From GWF sp031972135 (GTDB lineage Bacteria; Patescibacteriota; Microgenomatia; UBA1400; UBA12108), in contig DALYFH010000015.1 of assembly GCA_031972135.1 (NCBI GenBank), positions 1 to 28,438 of the forward strand: a stretch of 28,438 bases of DNA, in the 5' to 3' direction. A program made the position numbers and the translations under genes. Of the stretch, positions 24,049 to 28,438 are shown piece after piece. Position 1 is the stretch's first letter, and each line of letters starts with the position of its first letter. Under the pieces are notes generated by a model that did not search any database, had not been told where the DNA came from, and was given only the letters and a program-made list of their open reading frames with translations.

Positions 24049-24107
24049 TTGACAAGTTGTGGGAGGGGTGTAGAATAGTTATTTGTGTGTAAATGGTACA
24101 CACAAAT
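24049..24107 (+). promoter_or_regulatory. Strong promoter followed by an inverted repeat
   Basis: TTGACA (24049-24054), a 16-base spacer and TAGAAT (24071-24076) form a near-consensus promoter. At the expected transcription start lies a perfect inverted repeat, ATTTGTGTGTA-AATGG-TACACACAAAT (24081-24107), with 11-base arms. It could be an operator or an RNA hairpin at the 5' end of the transcript. Confidence 0.7.
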
Positions 24108-24135
24108 AGAGTATTAATTAAATATAGGGAATATT

Positions 24136-24363
24136 ATGACAACAAATAGAAAGACTGTGAGTTCAAGCGTAAGAGGGTTCTTAGAATTCGTTGGATTAGC
24201 GGTCGTTGCAGACATTTTTTGTTTAACACATGTTGATGAAAATGAACGGATGAGAATTCGAGCAGAAGGGTTGAGTGTTAGATTTCATGGGAGAGGCGAT
24301 ACGGAGGGGGTAGATATCTCTCATTTATATCCAGGTGAGTCAGGCAAAAACAAAGAGAGTTAA
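24136..24363 (+). CDS. Small protein of unknown function (75 residues)
   Basis: It begins MTTNRKTVSSSVRGFLEFVG, has a weakly hydrophobic segment (FVGLAVVADIFCL), then a charged part (DENERMRIRAEGLSVRFHGR) and a polar end. No family recognised. ATAGGGAA precedes the ATG as a ribosome binding site, and the strong promoter with an 11-base-arm inverted repeat at 24049-24107 supports a real, regulated gene. It stops two bases from the stop of the convergent membrane-tethered regulator. Confidence 0.65.
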   Translation: MTTNRKTVSSSVRGFLEFVGLAVVADIFCLTHVDENERMRIRAEGLSVRFHGRGDTEGVDISHLYPGESGKNKES

Positions 24364-24365
24364 AG

Positions 24366-25283
24366 TTAATTGCTAATAGTTGCAACCTTTGATTCCAGAT
24401 CAAACTTGAGTGCGTTTAGCTCTGTCGAGGTGGCAACAGCTTGCCAGCCGTTAGTGGTGTAGATTTTTAGCACATTTTCGCTTGCGTCGTAATAGAGACT
24501 CCCGGGAAAGGGAGAGGTAGGGGCAATCCCTGGCAAAATAGTTAAGTTGGGGGTAATGGTACCTAGCTTGGAGGTGATTGTCGTAGCCGTTAAGCCTCCC
24601 GTAGTCATATCCAGCATGTCATCGAGCAGGAGTAGGCTGGGATTGGTGGCGGCACCCTGGACGCTACCAGGACTCGGAGATGGACTGGTGGGAGTGATGG
24701 GAGAGCTAAAGAGTAGGTGGTAGGCGGTGATCAGGACTAAGGTAATGACTACCTGCATACTATATATAGTATAGCTAGAGCTGGACTGAGAATTTTTGGC
24801 TAGAGGGATAGATTGAGGTTGTGCGGGGAGCGGTTGAGCAGTTGTCTGCCTAACTTCTTGGACTATTTGAGTTTCTGGTTTTTGGGATTGGGTCTGGCTC
24901 GGGATTGTAGATTGGGTAGGGGACTCACCCTTGAGATTGCCGAGGAATGGGAGGAGGCGGTGGCGAGGATAGTATCTGCCAGTTACTGTGATAAAAGGGT
25001 GCAGCGACCCCTCGCTAACCAACCTTTCTATCGTGGGTTCGGTCACGTCCAAAAACTGGGCGGCGGCACTTAGGTTTAGTAAATCTTTTTGGTGGGGGAT
25101 GACGTTGTGTTTGATAGCATCCAGTATTTGGAGATCTTCTACAGTATATCGTCTTTGATTACCGACAGTGCGTGAGGGAGCAAAGCGACCGGCTTCTTCC
25201 CACCTACGCAGCGTCTTTTCGGATAGGTCTAGCTTTTCGGCTGTTTCGGAGATGGTATAGGTTGTTGATTCAAAGTTGGTCAT
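24366..25283 (-). CDS. Membrane-tethered MerR-like double helix-turn-helix protein
   Basis: A 305-residue protein. Residues 9-54 are a MerR-type winged helix (YTISETAEKLDLSEKTLRRW, then NQRRYTVEDLQIL). Residues ~68-113 are a second, excisionase-like helix-turn-helix (NLSAAAQFLDVTEPTIERLV, then GRYYPRHRLLPFL). A Gln/Pro/Ser-rich linker (~118-170) leads to one membrane helix (~175-193). The outside part ends in FPGSLYYDASENVLKIYTTNGW, which resembles short repeats of phage tail and surface proteins, and a final helix. The DNA-binding half would sit in the cytoplasm and the rest outside, as in one-component transmembrane regulators. It is divergent from mreB across a 202-base region with several dyads. 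No ribosome binding site is obvious. Confidence 0.85.
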   Translation of the reverse strand: MTNFESTTYTISETAEKLDLSEKTLRRWEEAGRFAPSRTVGNQRRYTVEDLQILDAIKHNVIPHQKDLLNLSAAAQFLDVTEPTIERLVSEGSLHPFITVTGRYYPRHRLLPFLGNLKGESPTQSTIPSQTQSQKPETQIVQEVRQTTAQPLPAQPQSIPLAKNSQSSSSYTIYSMQVVITLVLITAYHLLFSSPITPTSPSPSPGSVQGAATNPSLLLLDDMLDMTTGGLTATTITSKLGTITPNLTILPGIAPTSPFPGSLYYDASENVLKIYTTNGWQAVATSTELNALKFDLESKVATISN

Positions 25284-25485
25284 GATCTGGGATGTCCAAG
25301 TTTATTAAGCTGTAGATATAGTGTAGATACTACTAATAGTAGTGTCAAGGACGTATTATTACCGCAGATATAATACCTGTAACGCGGTAAATAAGCATAT
25401 GTGCGGTAAATAAGTAGTTGATGGTCATTAGGCCGTGAAAATGATTAATTATCAGGCATGGATGCCTACATGCTAGAATAGGTGT
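25284..25485. promoter_or_regulatory. Divergent control region between membrane HTH gene and mreB
   Basis: It holds several ordered elements: a 15-bp inverted repeat ACTACTA-A-TAGTAGT (25329-25343); TTACCGC (25359-25365) and two direct copies of GCGGTAAATAAG (25384-25395 and 25403-25414, period 19) in the opposite orientation; and AGGCAT-GG-ATGCCT (25454-25467) just before the mreB extended -10. The last is TGCTAGAAT (25471-25479), ending 6 bases before the mreB ATG. These are plausible binding sites for the adjacent regulator. Confidence 0.6.
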
Positions 25486-26484
25486 ATGTTTGCAAAGCGA
25501 TTAGGGATAGATCTAGGGACCGCTAACTCATTAGTCTGGGTAGCAGGTGAGGGAATAGTCTTAAATGAGCCGACTGTAGTTGCTGTATCTGTGATGGATC
25601 AAAAGGTAGTTGCGGTCGGAAACGAAGCCAAGATAATGCTGGGTCGGACACCTGGCAATATCATAGCCAGCCGCCCAATGAAGGATGGTGTAATCGCCGA
25701 TTATGCAGTCACTGAGGCGATGCTCCGTTTCTTTATAACACGCTCGCTAGGAGCTCGCTCATGGTTTAAACCAGAGGTAATGATTTGTGTCCCGGCAGGG
25801 TGTACGCAGGTAGAGCGACGAGCTGCGCTGGATGCCACACTCTCTGCGGGAGCGAAAGAAGCATATTTGATCGACGAACCTCTAGCGGCCGCGATAGGCG
25901 CGGGTATGCCGATCGCCGAAGCAGCGGGGCATATGATCCTAGATATCGGGGGTGGTGCAGCAGAGGCAGCGGTCATAGCGCTCGGCGGAGTAGTGGTACA
26001 CAAGAGTGCGAGAGTGGGCGGGAACAAACTAGATGAGGCGATAGCAGATTATATAAGGCGGAGCCATTCTTTGATAATAGGAGATCAAACTGCCGAGATG
26101 ATTAAGCTCAAGATAGGGTCAGCGACCAAACTACCCAAAGAGGAGAGTATGGAAGTAAAAGGTCGAGACTCGGTCTCAGGCCTACCACAGACGATTACAA
26201 TTACTTCCTCTGATGTTACTAAGGCGCTAGCTAGACCACTCTCCCAGATCGTGGGCGTCGTCAAAGCGGTGCTAGAGGAGACTCCACCCGAGCTATCGAG
26301 TGACATTATAGATCGCGGTATTGTGATGAGTGGTGGGACCTCAACTTTGAGAAACCTGGACACACTCTTGACTCGCGAGGTAGGGGTACCTGCTTATGTA
26401 GCCGAGGAGCCGATGCTGTGTGTGGTCAAGGGGACGGGGAGGGCGGTTGAGAATATTGAAATGTATAGGCGGGCATTGAAATAG
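25486..26484 (+). CDS. mreB: Rod-shape determining actin-like protein MreB
   Basis: It forms filaments under the membrane that guide cell-wall synthesis. The 332-residue protein has the actin-fold phosphate-1 motif GIDLGTANSLVW (7-18), a catalytic Glu in IDEPLAAAIGAGMP (E131), the phosphate-2 motif ILDIGGGAAEAAVIALGG (151-168), and the adenosine motif GIVMSGGTSTLRNLD near residue 283. In phosphate-2, two threonines usual in MreB (GGGTTE) are alanines (A158, A159), which could lower nucleotide hydrolysis. No mreC, mreD or rodA follows, so it stands alone. It has its own promoter with a leaderless-type spacing. Length and overall motifs otherwise fit MreB. Confidence 0.93.
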   Translation: MFAKRLGIDLGTANSLVWVAGEGIVLNEPTVVAVSVMDQKVVAVGNEAKIMLGRTPGNIIASRPMKDGVIADYAVTEAMLRFFITRSLGARSWFKPEVMICVPAGCTQVERRAALDATLSAGAKEAYLIDEPLAAAIGAGMPIAEAAGHMILDIGGGAAEAAVIALGGVVVHKSARVGGNKLDEAIADYIRRSHSLIIGDQTAEMIKLKIGSATKLPKEESMEVKGRDSVSGLPQTITITSSDVTKALARPLSQIVGVVKAVLEETPPELSSDIIDRGIVMSGGTSTLRNLDTLLTREVGVPAYVAEEPMLCVVKGTGRAVENIEMYRRALK

Positions 26485-26505
26485 TTTTTGCTCACATGAT
26501 GGTTC

Positions 26506-26609
26506 GGAGTATTTTGTCAGAAAAAGCGGTCTATCTCCGCCTTGTGGCGGAGCGACCTCGAGCTCGGGCTATCACGCCCTGCGCAAAATTTTTCTTTACA
26601 AAACACTCC
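26506..26609. repeat. Long imperfect inverted repeat with GC-rich inner hairpin
   Basis: The arms 26506-26525 and 26589-26609 are near complements (both contain GAGT..TTTTGT..AGAAAAA-type sequence on opposite strands). Between them lie a perfect 7-bp hairpin CTCCGCC-TTGT-GGCGGAG (26535-26552) and a CGAGCTCG palindrome. The element fills most of the 194 bases between mreB and the glycosyltransferase gene. There is no U-run after the hairpin. It may be a repetitive extragenic palindrome or small non-autonomous element. Confidence 0.5.
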
Positions 26610-26663
26610 TGCGCCATTTTTGTTCGCTATTACTCTCACCGCACGCATATATTTGATGTTATA

Positions 26664-26672
26664 TGGTAATAT
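26664..26672 (+). promoter_or_regulatory. Extended -10 before the GT4 gene
   Basis: TGGTAATAT (TGN plus TAATAT) ends 6 bases before the ATG at 26679. No clear -35 or ribosome binding site is visible. Confidence 0.5.
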
Positions 26673-26678
26673 TCTGAT

Positions 26679-27815
26679 ATGGTTATTGGAATTGATGCCT
26701 CGAGAGCGTTTGTTGATGAGCGAACAGGTACCGAGAACTACTCATATGAACTTATCACTCACATCCTTAGACTGACAACAGCAAAAAAGCACACTTTTGT
26801 GCTCTTTATCCGTCCAAATGCAAAATTACCAAAAGAATTGGATGGATATAGCAATGTAATCGTCAAATTAATTAACTTTCCGATTCTTTGGACACAAGTA
26901 GGACTCGCACTAGCGACATGGGGGTCAAAACTTGACGTCCTCTGGGTGCCGGCACATACACTGCCAGTTCTACGCAAGCGACAGCTCAAAACAGTGGTGA
27001 CTATCCACGGATTGGAGTACAAATATTTGCGTGAGTACAACAACTTGTTGCAGCGTTGGTACCTGCCGCTATCAACGTTTTATGCAGCCCGTGAGGCCTC
27101 ACGTCTCATCTGTGTGTCAGAGAGTACTAAGCGAGATTTGATTGCTGAGACTGGTGTTGATACAGAAAAGATTAGTGTGATATACGAGGGGGCATACGAG
27201 AAGCTAGAAATCAGAAGCAAGAAATACGGAACAATAGAGATATTGGAGAAGTATGGTATTGAAGCTAAGAAATACATTTTGTTTGTCGGGACAGTACAGC
27301 CACGGAAGAATGTTGGCTCGCTCATTGTCGCATTTGCCAGGGTTAGACAAGCATACCCAGATTACAAATTGGTAATTGCAGGCGGGATAGGCTGGGATGC
27401 AGAACATGATCTAGGGTTACCAGAGGCTCTCGGGATCCCTGACGTTGTTATCTATACTGGTCGAGTGAGTAGTGAGGTTCTACAGGTATTATATCTGGGA
27501 GCAAGCATTTATGTGCAGCCATCATGGACTGAGGGTTTTGGGCTGCCGGTTCTCGAAGCAATGGCCTATGGTGTGCCAGTTATAGTGAGTGATGGAGGGG
27601 CGCTACCAGAGGTCGTTGGGGATGCGGGGATTGTGGTCCCTCTGGCAGGAGGCAGTGATCGGTTTGATATGCAGCTGACTAAGACTATCGCCGAGCTGAT
27701 AGCGGCGGACCCAAAGCGACAAAGAGAGTTAATTAAGTCCGGCACATTGCGAGTACGTCAGTTTAGCTGGAATAGCGCCGCAGAGAAGACACTAAAGGTT
27801 ATTACTACAGGTTAG
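26679..27815 (+). CDS. GT4-family glycosyltransferase (GT-B fold)
   Basis: A 378-residue enzyme that adds a sugar from a nucleotide-sugar donor to a glycan or lipid-linked acceptor, working at the inner face of the membrane. The N-terminal Rossmann-like half (acceptor side) starts with MVIGIDASRAFVDERTGTEN, containing the G-T-E-N loop. The C-terminal half has FVGTVQPRKNVGSLI (donor phosphate contact, R209/K210), VIAGGIGWD and the E-x7-E motif (E285 and E293) in PSWTEGFGLPVLEAMAYGVP. Length and motifs fit family GT4. The next gene is a WecG/TagA-like glycosyltransferase, suggesting a surface-polysaccharide locus beyond the window. Donor and acceptor are unknown. Confidence 0.93.
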   Translation: MVIGIDASRAFVDERTGTENYSYELITHILRLTTAKKHTFVLFIRPNAKLPKELDGYSNVIVKLINFPILWTQVGLALATWGSKLDVLWVPAHTLPVLRKRQLKTVVTIHGLEYKYLREYNNLLQRWYLPLSTFYAAREASRLICVSESTKRDLIAETGVDTEKISVIYEGAYEKLEIRSKKYGTIEILEKYGIEAKKYILFVGTVQPRKNVGSLIVAFARVRQAYPDYKLVIAGGIGWDAEHDLGLPEALGIPDVVIYTGRVSSEVLQVLYLGASIYVQPSWTEGFGLPVLEAMAYGVPVIVSDGGALPEVVGDAGIVVPLAGGSDRFDMQLTKTIAELIAADPKRQRELIKSGTLRVRQFSWNSAAEKTLKVITTG

Positions 27816-28168
27816 TATTATTTTCCATAATTACAATAATTTTTGTATTTTATATTAATATATAGTGTGGTGGGGGATGTGTCATAGTTTATTTAGCTAA
27901 AATTATTACTGAAATCGTATATATTTATAATTTCAGATCAAATTACGTTCATAATATTTGATCAAATATACATAAAGATTCTCATTAAGATCATAATATT
28001 TAGTCTTGTAGTAATTCTGTTATGGTCTCAAGTATAGAATGACCTGGAAACTGATAACTATATTAATATAGGGTATAATATTAGAGATGGTTTTATCGCA
28101 TTTTTGCATAAAAACGATAGTTTGAGTATGATGAGTATCAGGTTAGTGAGCCAAGTGAGATCGAAGTT
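27816..28168. other. 353-base AT-rich non-coding region with palindromes
   Basis: No coding frame is convincing here. The region holds a 7-bp-arm hairpin CTGAAAT/ATTTCAG (27909-27936), the perfect palindrome ATATTTGATCAAATAT (27954-27969), two copies of CATAATATTT (27950-27959 and 27991-28000), the perfect palindrome CTATATTAATATAG (28058-28071), and TATAAT (28074-28079) as the probable promoter of the next gene. An ATG at 28087 opens only 12 codons. It looks like a regulated promoter region for the following glycan gene. Confidence 0.6.
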
Positions 28169-28438
28169 ATGAAAAAAATGGTCAAAAAGCAGAAAATAAC
28201 TAGTAGTAAAAGTGTCAAAAAGATTGATCTACCCGTAGAAATAATGAAAGTGGCGATTACTGGCAATCAAAAAGATGGAGTGCTAAAGAAAATATGGCTC
28301 CAGAGGAAAGAAATGTTGCATATTGCGACGGTTAACCCTGAGTTTGTGATGGAGGCTAGGGTCAATAAACGCTTTGATGAAAGCCTAAAACAATGTCTTA
28401 CTGTCGCGGATGGATGGGGGATAGTGTGGGGTATCCGA
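28169..28438 (+). CDS. WecG/TagA/CpsF-family glycosyltransferase (N-terminal part, 3' truncated by window)
   Basis: Ninety codons are present and the frame runs off the right edge. After a basic start (MKKMVKKQKITSSKSVKK) comes KIDLPVEIMKVAITG, then HIATVNPEFVMEAR (T54, N56, with the family's T-x-N-x-E signature) and VADGWGIVWGIR (D81, matching the catalytic Asp of the usual P-D-G-x-G motif). Family members add N-acetylmannosamine or a related sugar to undecaprenyl-linked GlcNAc in teichoic acid, enterobacterial common antigen or capsule synthesis. The ATG has no strong ribosome binding site; upstream in frame there is no other ATG before a stop at 28118. It belongs with the preceding GT4 gene to a glycan locus. 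Confidence 0.85.
   Translation, partial: MKKMVKKQKITSSKSVKKIDLPVEIMKVAITGNQKDGVLKKIWLQRKEMLHIATVNPEFVMEARVNKRFDESLKQCLTVADGWGIVWGIR

Noticed and set aside
26535..26552. GC-rich 7-bp hairpin as intrinsic terminator of mreB
   Set aside because: No run of T follows on either strand; it sits within a larger inverted repeat, so I listed it as a repeat instead.
28087..28125. Leader peptide frame MVLSHFCIKTIV after TATAAT
   Set aside because: The spacing (7 bases) resembles the leaderless starts, but 12 codons without amino-acid runs or attenuator-like hairpins is not enough to support a gene.
1..28438. UGA recoded to glycine or tryptophan as in some CPR lineages
   Set aside because: Genes end properly at TGA (for example abiEi and the DDAH-like gene) and conserved tryptophans are TGG.
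1..28438. CRISPR array, insertion sequence, prophage or integrase-tRNA attachment site
   Set aside because: No regularly spaced repeats, transposase, integrase or phage structural genes; the three tRNA genes have no duplicated 3' ends nearby that I can see.

Overview
The window looks like a chromosomal piece of a small-genome bacterium, most plausibly a Patescibacteria/CPR member. This is an inference from style: many orphan proteins without recognisable relatives, very short intergenic spaces, frequent leaderless-type starts, an MreB, and tRNA genes without an encoded CCA. The standard code is used (TGA is a stop and tryptophans are TGG). A run of 10 Ns (14492-14501) marks an assembly gap inside a gene.

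Left part (1-9.8 kb): the end of a FtsX/MacB-type ABC permease is followed by a PAS sensor histidine kinase overlapping a single-domain response regulator. A BrnT-like toxin/CopG-like antitoxin pair sits back to back with argS, which carries two in-frame inserts resembling short palindromic repeats. Then come a GNAT-like protein, a minus-strand gene remnant, an apparently orphan AbiEi-type regulator/antitoxin with its operator, a small orphan, an unknown 207-residue protein, a DDAH/amidinotransferase-family enzyme, two tandem Cys/His-motif small paralogues, and a PAP2-like membrane protein.

Middle (9.8-20.7 kb): tRNA-Ala(CGC), an M16 zinc peptidase, a small helical orphan, then three very large proteins of unknown function. 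One (11743-15074, minus) is interrupted by the gap. It is divergent from a 674-residue protein (15124-17148). After tRNA-Pro(CGG) comes a small orphan and a 1040-residue protein with two dinucleotide-binding-like glycine motifs, a membrane region and a Thr/Ser-rich probable external tail. This block is the best candidate for something undescribed.

Right part (20.8-28.4 kb): ndk, a small orphan behind a 25-bp palindrome covering its -10 box, tRNA-Arg(CCT), a PEGA-domain membrane-anchored protein, a single-span membrane orphan, a 75-residue orphan behind a strong promoter with an 11-bp-arm inverted repeat, and a membrane-tethered double helix-turn-helix protein divergent from mreB. The edge holds the start of a surface-glycan region: a GT4 glycosyltransferase and the beginning of a WecG/TagA/CpsF glycosyltransferase.

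A theme across the window is promoter placement. At eleven genes a -10-like hexamer ends exactly 6-8 bases before the ATG, so transcription would start at or next to the start codon. Most other first genes have a purine-rich ribosome binding site. I used this to choose starts for argS, the BrnT-like toxin, AbiEi, the PAP2-like gene, the 674-residue gene and others. No convincing intrinsic terminators, CRISPR arrays, insertion sequences or rRNA genes were seen.
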